64,000 nt of DNA from Thalassospira lohafexi. Lineage in GTDB: Bacteria > Pseudomonadota > Alphaproteobacteria > Rhodospirillales > Thalassospiraceae. Positions 9,588 to 18,565 of the stretch are shown piece by piece (the stretch's first letter is position 1; every line of letters starts with the position of its first letter). Location of the stretch: assembly GCF_002844275.1 (NCBI RefSeq), contig NZ_NXGX01000005.1:372001-436000 (forward strand), in the 5' to 3' direction. The notes beneath the pieces are model-generated. The model worked only from the letters and a program-made list of their open reading frames with translations. It was not told where the DNA came from and made no database searches. Both the position numbers and the translations under genes were made by a program.

Positions 9588-9925
9588 TGCTGCTCCTTAC
9601 CTGCCGCCCGGGTCGATGTGCAAAATCGGCCCCGAAATTATGTTTTTACGCAGCAAAACCTAGTCGGCAATGCCCGACAACGCAAGCGCAGAGCATTGAT
9701 TTAACCGCCTATTGGGCCGATTTCCCCCGATTTGTGATCCCAATCACGACGCGGCACACCTCAAATTTCCGCCTCACCATATTCCTCATACTATTTAAAA
9801 CACCCAAAACGATACCTGTGCATACAAAAAACTGTCAGGAGATGTCAGTCTGCCCGTGATCATCCCTTGCCCATGCCGTCACTTCGCGCCACAACAGATC
9901 AGTGGATCATCGGGAAAGGCAAAAC
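9588..9925. other. Divergent intergenic region between yggT and tag
   Basis: About 340 bp separating the minus-strand yggT operon from plus-strand tag, so it should hold both promoters. I see no clear dyad, no riboswitch and no convincing small ORF. Its middle part (9760-9850) is AT-rich relative to the flanks. Confidence 0.5.
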
Positions 9926-10525
9926 ATGACCAACAGCGTGCAAAACAGCGAAAAAAAACGATGCGGCTGGGCGCTAAGCCATGTCGACAAACCGTTTTAC
10001 GTCGAGTATCACGACACCGAATGGGGTGTGCCCGTGCATGACGACCGGCAGTTTTTTGAAATGCTGATCCTTGAAGGGGCGCAGGCCGGGTTAAGCTGGC
10101 TGACCATTTTGGCCCGGCGTGAAACATATCGGGCCGCATTCGATAATTTCGATGTCCATAAGATCGCGGCTTATGACGAAGCAAAGCAACAAACGCTTCT
10201 GGCCGATCCGGGGATTATTCGAAATAAATTAAAAATAGCCGCGACTATTCAAAATGCGCGAATATTCATCGCCATCCAGAAAGAGTTCGGAAGCTTCGAT
10301 TCCTACGTCTGGAATTTCGTCGGCGGCACCCCGATCATCAACCATTGGCCGACCATGGGCGACGTTCCAGTCTCCACCGATCTCAGCGACGCACTGTCCA
10401 AAGACCTTAAAAAACGCGGCATGAAATTCGTCGGCACCACCATCATCTATGCATTCCTACAAGCCACCGGCCTTGTCATGGACCATACAGTTGACTGCTA
10501 CCGTTACAAAGAACTGGTGAAATAG
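9926..10525 (+). CDS. tag: DNA-3-methyladenine glycosylase I
   Basis: Base-excision repair enzyme of 199 residues that removes 3-methyladenine from alkylated DNA. The structural zinc ligands of the family are all present: C13 (KRCGW), H29 (EYHDTEWG), H187 and C191 (DHTVDC). Also present are EGAQAGLSWLTIL, with the helix-hairpin-helix region after it, and KKRGMKFVGTTIIYAFLQATG. The ATG at 9926 is preferred over 9902, because GGAAAGG precedes it at a proper distance and the family begins shortly before the first Cys. It converges on the LacI gene 26 bp downstream with no clear terminator between. Confidence 0.96.
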   Translation: MTNSVQNSEKKRCGWALSHVDKPFYVEYHDTEWGVPVHDDRQFFEMLILEGAQAGLSWLTILARRETYRAAFDNFDVHKIAAYDEAKQQTLLADPGIIRNKLKIAATIQNARIFIAIQKEFGSFDSYVWNFVGGTPIINHWPTMGDVPVSTDLSDALSKDLKKRGMKFVGTTIIYAFLQATGLVMDHTVDCYRYKELVK

Positions 10526-10551
10526 TCCTCTGTTCGGATGTCCCAAGGCGG

Positions 10552-11601
10552 TTAGACAACCTTGGTTGAGCCGCGCACCAGAAGACCGGTTTCGAGGATG
10601 ATGGTGCGACCGGTGTCTTCGCCAAGGGCCATTTCGGCGGCCAGGCGGCCCTTTTCAACCGAATCCTGACGTACTGATGACAATGGCGGGTCGGTGCGTT
10701 CGCCGGCCACAATGCCGTCAATTCCGATGACTTTAAGGTCATCAGGCACCTTGCGGCCCAACTCGCGCGCCGCATCCAGCGCCCCAATTGCGATCACGTC
10801 GGACATGGCGAGGATGCCGTCGATTTCAGGATGCTGAACCAGCATCTCGACCGTCATTTTGGCACTGTGTTCGGAATGGTTGTCACATTCGACATGGATG
10901 ATGTCGGTCGGAGCAATGCCCGCCGATTGCAGGGCATCGTGATAGCCCGCCATGCGTTCACGCACGACACGGTGGCTTGCCGCACCGACACGGTTGGCAT
11001 TCATCGGGCCGAAATGATCATGTTCGGTTGCCTGTAACGACAGAATGGCAAATTTGCGCGCCCCGCAATCGAGCAAATGCGCCCCAGCCGTTTTCGCCGC
11101 CGCATGATCGTCAAGCAATACTGTCCCCGCCGCACCGGCGATGTCGGTATCAATGCTGATCAGCGGTTGGTTGCGGCGCTGGATGGCGGAAATGATATCG
11201 TTATTGTCCGAATAGCAATGCACCAAAAAGGCATCGACCGCGGCATTATTGACCGCGGCAATCGCCTGCTGCGGGTTTTCGGCCGAAATGATCATGACAT
11301 TGATGCCATGGCGCGCACATTCGCGCCCGATCCCGCGCAGCAATTCAATCGCCACCGGATCGGAAAAGGCATATTCAAGATTGTCGGGAAACACAACGCC
11401 AAGCGCCCCGGCCTTCCCCGTGCGCAACATCCGCGCCATAACATGCGGCCCGCGATAGCCAAGGTCCTTGGCCGCAGCAAAAATGCGGTCGCGGACTTCG
11501 CTGCGGACAAGATCAGGTTTGCCAAACGCATTGGACGCCGTTCCTTGCGAAACCCCGGCCGCCTTGGCGACATCCAGAAGTTTTACGCGTTTTGCAGCCA
11601 T
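10552..11601 (-). CDS. LacI family transcriptional regulator
   Basis: Ligand-responsive repressor of 349 residues. The N-terminal helix-turn-helix covers about residues 7-28 (KLLDVAKAAGVSQGTASNAF) and is followed by the hinge helix. From residue 60 there is a periplasmic-binding-protein-like sensor domain with ALGVVFPD, IDGILAMSDVIAIGAL and DLKVIGIDGI. The ATG at 11601 follows a GGGAGAG site; an extension to 11715 would add 38 residues that do not resemble the family. The ligand is unknown, probably a sugar or nucleoside. No transport or catabolic gene adjoins it, so its targets may lie elsewhere. Confidence 0.9.
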   Translation of the reverse strand: MAAKRVKLLDVAKAAGVSQGTASNAFGKPDLVRSEVRDRIFAAAKDLGYRGPHVMARMLRTGKAGALGVVFPDNLEYAFSDPVAIELLRGIGRECARHGINVMIISAENPQQAIAAVNNAAVDAFLVHCYSDNNDIISAIQRRNQPLISIDTDIAGAAGTVLLDDHAAAKTAGAHLLDCGARKFAILSLQATEHDHFGPMNANRVGAASHRVVRERMAGYHDALQSAGIAPTDIIHVECDNHSEHSAKMTVEMLVQHPEIDGILAMSDVIAIGALDAARELGRKVPDDLKVIGIDGIVAGERTDPPLSSVRQDSVEKGRLAAEMALGEDTGRTIILETGLLVRGSTKVV

Positions 11602-11703
11602 TGCGTTTTGCTCTCCCAGTCCGTGCGTTTTTAAACTGCCCCGCCCAACGGCGACGACGGCAGATGTTTTTTCCTTAAAACCACTATAGCCAGAACCAAC
11701 ACT

Positions 11704-11718
11704 GTCTTGCCACAAGAC
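11704..11718. promoter_or_regulatory. Short dyad upstream of the LacI gene
   Basis: GTCTTG and CAAGAC are separated by 3 bp, about 100 bp upstream of the LacI-type gene. It could be an autoregulatory operator, but LacI operators are usually longer and centred on CG, so support is weak. Confidence 0.2.
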
Positions 11719-11747
11719 ATTGACGTTACAGAAAACCGCCCTTGGTT

Positions 11748-12365
11748 TTAACGGCTTTCGGGGCTGGTATTGCGGAAGGTCAGGTTGATCCGTGGCCCGA
11801 CCTGCTTGGCGGTTTTGGGCAGTTGATGCAGCCAGCTATGCTGGGTTTCGCCGCCCATGATCAGGGCTGAATTATGGGGCAGATCGATGCTGATGCGATC
11901 CCCGGTTTTCTTGTGACGCAGATGAAAGCGGCGTTCCTCGCCAAAGGACAGGCTGGCAATCACAGGATTTTCGCCCAGAACATCTTCGTCATCAGCATGC
12001 CAGGATACACTGTCGCGGCCATCGCGATACTGGTTGAGCAGCACCGTGTTAAAGGCCGTACCGGCAAGGTTTTCGGCCAGATCACGCAACGGGGCGACCT
12101 TTGCCGGAAAAGGAGATGCCGGGTGATAGACGCCGCTATAACGATAGGCGACCTCACCAAACCATGCGGTCAGGCGTGGAACGGGGATTTCCTTACCAGC
12201 CATCCGGGCGGTTTCCTGTTGCCAGACAATGCCACTGAGCAGCCGGTCAAAGGTCCGGTCGGCATCGTCATCAGGCATAATGCCACGCAACAGCAAAACC
12301 TGCCCGTCAAAGGGCAGCAGATTGCGTGGTGGCTCGTTGGCAAACAGATCGCCGGTCATGATCAT
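11748..12365 (-). CDS. AlkB-like 2-oxoglutarate/Fe(II) DNA repair dioxygenase
   Basis: Oxidative demethylase of 205 residues that would repair 1-methyladenine and 3-methylcytosine. The iron site is H123-x-D125 (SWHADDE) plus H180 (SWLHQLP), and the 2-oxoglutarate arginines are R192 and R198 in PRINLTFRN. The order and spacing resemble the human ALKBH2/ALKBH3 branch more than E. coli AlkB. VLLNQYRDGRDSVSWH is the typical strand before the iron site. Met1 and Met3 are both possible starts. The gene is transcribed in the same direction as the LacI gene, about 150 bp upstream of it, and tag is close by, so the area is rich in alkylation repair. Confidence 0.9.
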   Translation of the reverse strand: MIMTGDLFANEPPRNLLPFDGQVLLLRGIMPDDDADRTFDRLLSGIVWQQETARMAGKEIPVPRLTAWFGEVAYRYSGVYHPASPFPAKVAPLRDLAENLAGTAFNTVLLNQYRDGRDSVSWHADDEDVLGENPVIASLSFGEERRFHLRHKKTGDRISIDLPHNSALIMGGETQHSWLHQLPKTAKQVGPRINLTFRNTSPESR

Positions 12366-12474
12366 CCCCGGAAGTCATTCTGACAAACACCTAGGACGAA
12401 CGTGGGCGAAACTCAAGACACAGTTCACTGATATAGTTGTTTCCACAGTGACTTGGCACACATCAGTTCTGACC

Positions 12475-13926
12475 CTAGCCGTTGACCAGATCTATCCCTT
12501 CCTGATTGGCATACCGTTCGACATCCTCAACGCTTAGGCCAACCGCGCTATAAAGATTGATGGTTTCAAGTTCGAGATCGGTCTCGGCATCGGCAAGGGA
12601 TTGCTGTGACGTTGTCAGGCTGCGTTGAGAATCAAGCACATCAAGAAAGTTCGAAAGCCCCTGAACGTAGCGTACCCGCGATTGTTCAAACGCATCGCTG
12701 TGATAGCTCACCGATGCAATCAGCGAATCACGTTGCTGCACGGCACCGACATAGCCGTAAATCGCACTTTCGACTTCTTCAATCGCGGCCAACAGCGTCT
12801 TGCGATAGGTCAGAAAGGCCTGCTCGGCTTCTTCTTCGGCCACGGTTATGTTGGATCGGCGCAGCCCACCATCATAAAGCGTCGCATCAATCAGTGCGCC
12901 AATGGCCGCCATTGCAGTGCGAATAATCGGCCCAGTGCCATAGCCCGTCACGCCAAAGGCCAAAGAGCCATCGAGTGAGAGTTCAGGATAAAGGGTCGCG
13001 GTTTCGACCCCGATTTGTGCCGTGGCGGAAATCAAGGCCAGTTCGGCAGCACGCACATCGGGACGGCGGCGCAGAAGATCGGCTGGAATACCAATCGGTG
13101 GCGCACTTTGAAATTCCGGCAAGGGTGACACATCAAGCAACACATCACGATGGGTTCCCGGCTGTGCACCAACCAGAATGGAAATCGCATTGATCGACCG
13201 GTCTATGTCGGTTTGAAGAGCGGGCAAACTTGATTCAATATCGGACACTTCGGCACGCGCACGCGATAGATCAAGTTCGGACGCAAGACCGGTTTGCTGG
13301 CGGACCTGCACGATGTTGCTGGTCTGGCGTTGCAGATCAAGTGAGCTTCGCAACAGTTCCTGACGTTTTTGAGACCCGCGCAGTTCGATATAGTTACGGA
13401 TAATGTCGCCGATCATCACGCGATAGACATCCTCGCGCAAATAAACCTGTTCAAGATAATCGGCCTCGGCAGCCTGTTCTTCGCGGGCTTCGCCGCCCCA
13501 AACATCCGCCGTCCAGGAAAGATCAATCCCCGCCCCGTATCCAAGGTCATCGACCCGATTGCCATCTACCCGGCTGGACGTTCTACGTTCAGCCGATCCA
13601 TCGACGCTGGCACCGACTTCAAGACCATTTTCCCCGCGCACACCACGCGCGGTTGCCGCCGCCGCACGAATGCGGCTGATCGCGATCTTAAGATCAATAT
13701 TGTTGGTGATACCTTCTTTGATCAGGGCGTCCAAAACCGGATCGGTTGTGGTTTCCCACCAGCGGGCCTGATCGGCAGGGTTATTCGCGATAACCGGAAT
13801 TTCCGGGGTATAGGCCCCGATCAGATCAAATTTCGGTGCGGCATAATCTGGCCCCACCGATTGGCACCCGGCCAACCCGATCAACATGACAGCGCAAGAA
13901 AGTGCCGAAAGTCGTTTCACCTGCAT
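12475..13926 (-). CDS. RND efflux outer-membrane lipoprotein, NodT/OprM type
   Basis: TolC-like outer-membrane channel of 483 residues. The precursor begins with a lipoprotein signal ending in the lipobox LAGC, with the acylated Cys at residue 21. Two outer-membrane efflux repeats follow, typified by VGPDYAAPKFDL near the start, IPADLLRRRPDVRAAELAL at mid-length and VRYVQGLSNFLDVLDSQRSL near the end. I chose the ATG at 13926; a longer frame to 14031 would place 35 unrelated residues before the signal peptide. Stop of the pump gene and this start are 1 bp apart, so it is the third gene of the pump operon. Confidence 0.93.
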   Translation of the reverse strand: MQVKRLSALSCAVMLIGLAGCQSVGPDYAAPKFDLIGAYTPEIPVIANNPADQARWWETTTDPVLDALIKEGITNNIDLKIAISRIRAAAATARGVRGENGLEVGASVDGSAERRTSSRVDGNRVDDLGYGAGIDLSWTADVWGGEAREEQAAEADYLEQVYLREDVYRVMIGDIIRNYIELRGSQKRQELLRSSLDLQRQTSNIVQVRQQTGLASELDLSRARAEVSDIESSLPALQTDIDRSINAISILVGAQPGTHRDVLLDVSPLPEFQSAPPIGIPADLLRRRPDVRAAELALISATAQIGVETATLYPELSLDGSLAFGVTGYGTGPIIRTAMAAIGALIDATLYDGGLRRSNITVAEEEAEQAFLTYRKTLLAAIEEVESAIYGYVGAVQQRDSLIASVSYHSDAFEQSRVRYVQGLSNFLDVLDSQRSLTTSQQSLADAETDLELETINLYSAVGLSVEDVERYANQEGIDLVNG

Positions 13927-13927
13927 G

Positions 13928-16900
13928 TTATTTCGCACTTCCCTGAATCTTGCTGTCGTCCATTTCGCCGGTATCAGGAATGGCTTCAGCCGCACGCAAC
14001 TGGCTTTGCAATTTAAGCCCGCCGTCCGCACGCGCGGAGACCAGTGGTGCCAGCAACAGATACAAAACCGGGGTCAAAAACAGCGTAAAGACCGTGGCAA
14101 AACCAAGCCCGCCAAACACAACCCAACCAATTGCCGCCCGGGCCTCGGCCCCGGCACCCGAGCCCAGCACCAGTGGCAATCCGCCAAGAACCGTTGAAAT
14201 CATTGTCATCATGATTGGCCGCAAGCGTACCATGGCCGCATCATGCACAGCATCACGGACCGATTTCCCGGAATCGCGGAGCTGATCGGCAAATTCGACG
14301 ACCAGAATACCGTTTTTGGCCATCAGACCGACCAACATCACAAGCCCGATCTGGCTGTAAATATTGATTGATGTCCCACTTAAGCCCAGCGCAAAGATAG
14401 CGGCTGCCAGACCAAATGGAACTGTCAGGACAACCACCAAAGCGGACATGAAACTTTCAAACTGGGCAGCAAGCACCAGCAACACCACCAGCACGGCAAT
14501 CAGGAAGGTCAGTTGTACATCATTGTTGGTTTCGCCAAGGGTCGCAGCATCGCCGGTCATCAACACCCCGATCCCGGGGGAAAGAACCTTGTCGGCGGCT
14601 GCGTTCACATCATCGACCGCCTGTTGCAAGGTATAGCCGGGCGCAAGATTGGCCGAGACCATCACAGCGCGCTGCTGACCTTCGCGTTCGAGCTCCGATG
14701 CGACCGCTTCTTCGCTTAGACTGATCACGGACGATAGCGGCAATACCCGCCCGTCCGTCCCGGTCACAAACAGATTTTCAAGATCGGACGGATCATTGAT
14801 GCTGCCAAGGCTTGAACGCAGTTTCACCGGGACGTTCTGGTCATCGACATTGATTTCGGTAACTTCATATCCCTCGATCATCGTGCGCAGCGTCACATTG
14901 AGGCTTTCAACCGGAATGCCAAGGTCAAATGCCCGTTCGCGGTCGATATTGACCAGAAGCTGTGGCTGTGTGGTCTGATAGGAGATCCGTATTCCCAGCA
15001 AGTTGGGATAGTTTTCTTCGAATTCGCGCTGCATGTCGCGCGCCTGTGCGGCAAGTACGCGATAACTGGTTCCGGTCAGGGCAAATTCCAGCCCCTCGCC
15101 ACTGCCGCCGCGCAGACCAAGGCTGTTCGGCTGATAGACAAAGGCCTGCACACCGGGAAGAGCGTTAAGCTGATCCTGAATGGTGGCGGTAATGTCCTGC
15201 TGACTGCGGTCGCGTTCATCCCACGGGATCAATGGCGCAATGACCAAGGCCCGATTGGGGTCCCAAAGTCCGACAATGGTGTAAATATTATAGGCATCCC
15301 CGGACTCAACGACCGGACGCAAAATACTTTCTACCGTCTCAACCTGACGGTCCATGTAATCAATGCCGACCCCATCGGGCCCGCGCAGCGACACAAGAAT
15401 GCGCCCGCGATCTTCGTCGGGCAGCAATTCCTTGGTGACGCTGTTATAGACACCAAATGCCATTGTCCCGACAAGAATACAGCCGATCAGCGTGATATAG
15501 GGAAACCGCAAAACCCATTCGAGAATGCTTTTGTAAATATCGGCAAAGAAATAACCGACCTTTTCCAGCATATTGGGTTTGGCATTCGCATCCCCGTCAT
15601 GCGGATCAATATGTTTCAGGCGCGACGCCAGCATCGGACACAGGGTCAGGGCGACAAAAGAAGACACCGCCACCGAAAATGCCAACACAAAACCAAATTC
15701 CCGGAACAGACTTCCGGCGGTGCTTGGCAGGAAGGAAATCGGCAGGAAAACCGAGATCAGGGTCAATGTGGTGGCAATCACCGCAAAGAAGACCTGACGT
15801 GAGCCAAGAACAGCCGCCGCCATAGATCCCAGCCCCTGATGTCGGCGGCGTTGAATGTTTTCAAGCACCACAATCGCATCATCAACAATCATGCCGGTGG
15901 CCAGAACAAGGGCCAGCAAGGTCAGGATATTGATCGAAAAGCCCATCGCCCAAATCGCCGCAACCGTGCCAATCAGCGCGATTGGAATGGTCACCGTCGG
16001 GATCAGGGTTGCGGTAAAGGAGCGCAAAAACAGATACAGCACGCCAATCACAATCACGATGGCAAGGGCGAGACTGTAGACCACCTCGCTTAAGGCACCT
16101 TCGATAAACACCGCATCATCAGAATTCACGAAGACATCAACATCATCATATTGCGCGTTCAGTTTTTCTGCTGCCTCGCGGATACCGTTTGAAATTGCGA
16201 TGGTGTTTGATTGGGCCTGACGGGTGACACCCAGACCGATAACGGTGCGGCCATCAAGTCGGACATAGGAGGTCGCATCATCCGGGCCGTAATAGACATC
16301 GGCAACATCACCAAGCCGGATGCTGTCGCGGACCATCATCTGGTTCAGGCGCCCAACTTCCCAGACAGAGGCGTCGGCGCGGACAAACAGCTTTTGATCA
16401 TTTGATTCAAAACTGCCCGCTGGAATATCGAACTGTGCCGTTTCCAAAACATCGGCCACGTCCTGAACCGACAGGCCATAGCTTGCCAGACGCAGCGGGT
16501 CGACCCGGACATGAAGGACACGTTCACGATCACCGTTAATCGAAATTTCGGCAACACCGGGGACGGCCAGCAAAGCAGGCTCAATCTGGTCTTCGACGAT
16601 ATTGGCCAGTTCTTCCTCGGTCAGACTTTTGCTGACCACGGCAAGGCGCATGATGGCACTGGCATCGGCGTCGGCCTTGACCACACGGACGTCTTCGACG
16701 TTATCAGGCAGGCTGCGCGAAGCGCGACTGACAGCTTCGCGGATGTCATTGGCCGCATCATTGACCTCAACATCGGGATAGAACCGCACACGGACGCGCG
16801 CGCTGCCTTCTTCGCTGTTGGAGCTGATTTCCTTAACACCGCTGACCCGTGATGCGGCAGCTTCGAGGATGCCGGTGACTTCCGAGTCCACCGTTTCGGG

Positions 16901-17095
16901 GGATGCCCCGTCATATGTGGCATAGACGGTTACAGTTGGTTGATCGACATTTGGCAATTCACGGATTTCAACGCCCAGCATGGCGGCAAGTCCGGCCAGA
17001 ATGATCAACATCGCCGCGACGATGATTAAAACCGGTCGCCGGATGCTGAGCGACGCAAGATCATTATGGTTTTGATTACCGGTTTCCATCGCCAT
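13928..17095 (-). CDS. RND efflux transporter permease, HAE1 family
   Basis: Proton-driven inner-membrane pump of 1055 residues, the normal size for AcrB/MexB-like trimers. The N-terminal helix (RRPVLIIVAAMLIILAG) is followed by porter-domain sequence. The central helix 4 carries the proton-relay aspartates in GMIVDDAIVVLENI, and the repeat in the second half reads MLVGLMAKNGILVVEFA. The N-terminal ELPNVDQPTV and EVTGILEAAASRVSGV match multidrug efflux members rather than metal pumps (HME). It starts 2 bp after the adaptor stop. The drug or solvent range is not predictable from sequence. Confidence 0.95.
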   Translation of the reverse strand: MAMETGNQNHNDLASLSIRRPVLIIVAAMLIILAGLAAMLGVEIRELPNVDQPTVTVYATYDGASPETVDSEVTGILEAAASRVSGVKEISSNSEEGSARVRVRFYPDVEVNDAANDIREAVSRASRSLPDNVEDVRVVKADADASAIMRLAVVSKSLTEEELANIVEDQIEPALLAVPGVAEISINGDRERVLHVRVDPLRLASYGLSVQDVADVLETAQFDIPAGSFESNDQKLFVRADASVWEVGRLNQMMVRDSIRLGDVADVYYGPDDATSYVRLDGRTVIGLGVTRQAQSNTIAISNGIREAAEKLNAQYDDVDVFVNSDDAVFIEGALSEVVYSLALAIVIVIGVLYLFLRSFTATLIPTVTIPIALIGTVAAIWAMGFSINILTLLALVLATGMIVDDAIVVLENIQRRRHQGLGSMAAAVLGSRQVFFAVIATTLTLISVFLPISFLPSTAGSLFREFGFVLAFSVAVSSFVALTLCPMLASRLKHIDPHDGDANAKPNMLEKVGYFFADIYKSILEWVLRFPYITLIGCILVGTMAFGVYNSVTKELLPDEDRGRILVSLRGPDGVGIDYMDRQVETVESILRPVVESGDAYNIYTIVGLWDPNRALVIAPLIPWDERDRSQQDITATIQDQLNALPGVQAFVYQPNSLGLRGGSGEGLEFALTGTSYRVLAAQARDMQREFEENYPNLLGIRISYQTTQPQLLVNIDRERAFDLGIPVESLNVTLRTMIEGYEVTEINVDDQNVPVKLRSSLGSINDPSDLENLFVTGTDGRVLPLSSVISLSEEAVASELEREGQQRAVMVSANLAPGYTLQQAVDDVNAAADKVLSPGIGVLMTGDAATLGETNNDVQLTFLIAVLVVLLVLAAQFESFMSALVVVLTVPFGLAAAIFALGLSGTSINIYSQIGLVMLVGLMAKNGILVVEFADQLRDSGKSVRDAVHDAAMVRLRPIMMTMISTVLGGLPLVLGSGAGAEARAAIGWVVFGGLGFATVFTLFLTPVLYLLLAPLVSARADGGLKLQSQLRAAEAIPDTGEMDDSKIQGSAK

Positions 17096-17097
17096 GG

Positions 17098-18240
17098 TCA
17101 GGAACCTTCACCAATGCCATCGCGGGTGGCAACACCCGTATCGTTGTTGTCGCGGATGACAGTCGCAACCTTGCGACCGGGACGCAGGCGAAGGACACCT
17201 TCGACAACGATCAGATCGCCTTTTTCGATATCGCCATCCACAAGAATGCGCCCACTGGTCCGTTTGACAACGCGGACGGGTACGCGCGACACCGCATCAT
17301 CCTTGATCCGCCAGATGTAAGTTCCCTCGTCCCCCCAAAGGACCGAGATTTCGGGCACGGACGGGTATCTTTTGCCTTCGATATCAACATAAACCGCAAA
17401 CGACATCCCGGCCAAAAGACGGCCTTTTGGGTTGGGCACGCGGGCACGGACACTAAACGTCCGGCTGACCGGGTCAATGCGGCTGCCGATGGACTCAACG
17501 GTTCCTTCGAACAGCTCGCCCGGCAGGCTCCATGTTTCAACCCGGACCTTTTGGCCCGGCCTTACATTGTCAAACCGGGTTTCGGCGACTTCGAAATCGA
17601 CCAGAATGCTTTCGATGTTATCAAGGGTGACGATCACGGTTGAACTGTCAACGCGGTCGCCTGCCTCAATTTCAGAAATGCCGACGATGCCGTCAAACGG
17701 GGCCAAGATGGTGCGATCAGCCAGATTGACTTCGGCCTGATCGAGCTGAATTTTGGCTTCGGCCAATGCAGTGCGTGCCGTATCGACTTCGCTGTCGGCA
17801 ACAGCCCCAAGGGGGCGGGCCTGCTCGTAACGGCCAAGAAGCTGCTTGGCGTCTTTGACCTGCACGGTGGCAAGATTGCGCGCAAGGCGTTCGCGATCCG
17901 AATCAAGGATGACCAGAACCTGATCCTTGGTCACTTTGTCACCAGCGCGAAACAGAACGTCTGACACTTCGCCCGACACCGCAGGATAGATCGTCACACC
18001 CAGTGCTGATTTGCCTGTTCCGACGGCTTCAACAACGGTTTTTTCATCCATCAGACTGGCATATTCGGCAATCACCGGCAGGCCGCGATCCCCGACGTTT
18101 TCGCGCGCCTGCGGGGCTTGTTCACCGGGGGTGACAAGCGCCACGATGTCGTCTTTGGCAAAAATATACGCAAGTGCTGCCATCGCGATGATAGCCACAC
18201 CTGCGATCAGAAGCGTTGTTTTACGCGTCATCACATCCAT
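17098..18240 (-). CDS. RND efflux periplasmic adaptor (membrane fusion protein)
   Basis: Adaptor of 380 residues linking the pump to its outer-membrane channel. An N-terminal membrane anchor at about residues 5-28 lacks a lipobox. A lipoyl half-motif (YPAVSGEVSDVLFRAGDKV) comes next, then a coiled-coil hairpin at about 110-170, the second half-motif (ILAPFDGIVGISEIEAGDRV) and a beta-barrel ending with RTSGRILVDGDIEKGDLIVVEGVLRL. Start could be Met1 or Met4. It is the first gene of the operon adaptor-pump-channel, with 325 bp of upstream sequence. No dedicated regulator gene adjoins the operon, so control must come from elsewhere. Confidence 0.93.
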   Translation of the reverse strand: MDVMTRKTTLLIAGVAIIAMAALAYIFAKDDIVALVTPGEQAPQARENVGDRGLPVIAEYASLMDEKTVVEAVGTGKSALGVTIYPAVSGEVSDVLFRAGDKVTKDQVLVILDSDRERLARNLATVQVKDAKQLLGRYEQARPLGAVADSEVDTARTALAEAKIQLDQAEVNLADRTILAPFDGIVGISEIEAGDRVDSSTVIVTLDNIESILVDFEVAETRFDNVRPGQKVRVETWSLPGELFEGTVESIGSRIDPVSRTFSVRARVPNPKGRLLAGMSFAVYVDIEGKRYPSVPEISVLWGDEGTYIWRIKDDAVSRVPVRVVKRTSGRILVDGDIEKGDLIVVEGVLRLRPGRKVATVIRDNNDTGVATRDGIGEGS

Positions 18241-18481
18241 ACTTCCAAGTCGGGGCAGGTTTCACCCACCACCCTGAGAGGCCTGTTCCCGTCCGGGAAA
18301 CATTTTGTATTTCAATTCTTTACCCGGCAAGGGTGATTGTTTTTTGGTGAAATACATTATGGGGCAAAAGCTACTGCAACCCGTCGGCCAGAACCACACA
18401 AAAAGTGTATCAGAAACGTCGCAGCTTGTATCAAGACACCAACAAAACCAAACGTTTCACAGCCATTCAATTTGCAAACGC

Positions 18482-18521
18482 AAACCGGCCTGCATACACG
18501 GTACGGTATGCAGGCCGGTTT
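18482..18521. terminator. Perfect 16-bp stem-loop in the 18241-18565 gap
   Basis: Arms AAACCGGCCTGCATAC (18482-18497) and GTATGCAGGCCGGTTT (18506-18521) are perfectly complementary around an 8-nt loop. It sits 45 bp after the chemotaxis receptor stop, and on the minus strand a TTTGCGTTTGC tail follows, so a terminator for that gene is the simplest reading. The rest of the 325-bp gap should carry the promoter of the efflux operon, for which I see no certain boxes. Confidence 0.6.
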
Positions 18522-18565
18522 CGTTCACAAAGAAACGATCAAATCGCCAGAAATTGTAGGGGTGT

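Noticed and set aside
11732..11749. AAAACC/GGTTTT repeat at the end of the AlkB-like gene
   Set aside because: Short 6-bp arms without a clear T-run; could be a weak terminator but not enough to annotate.
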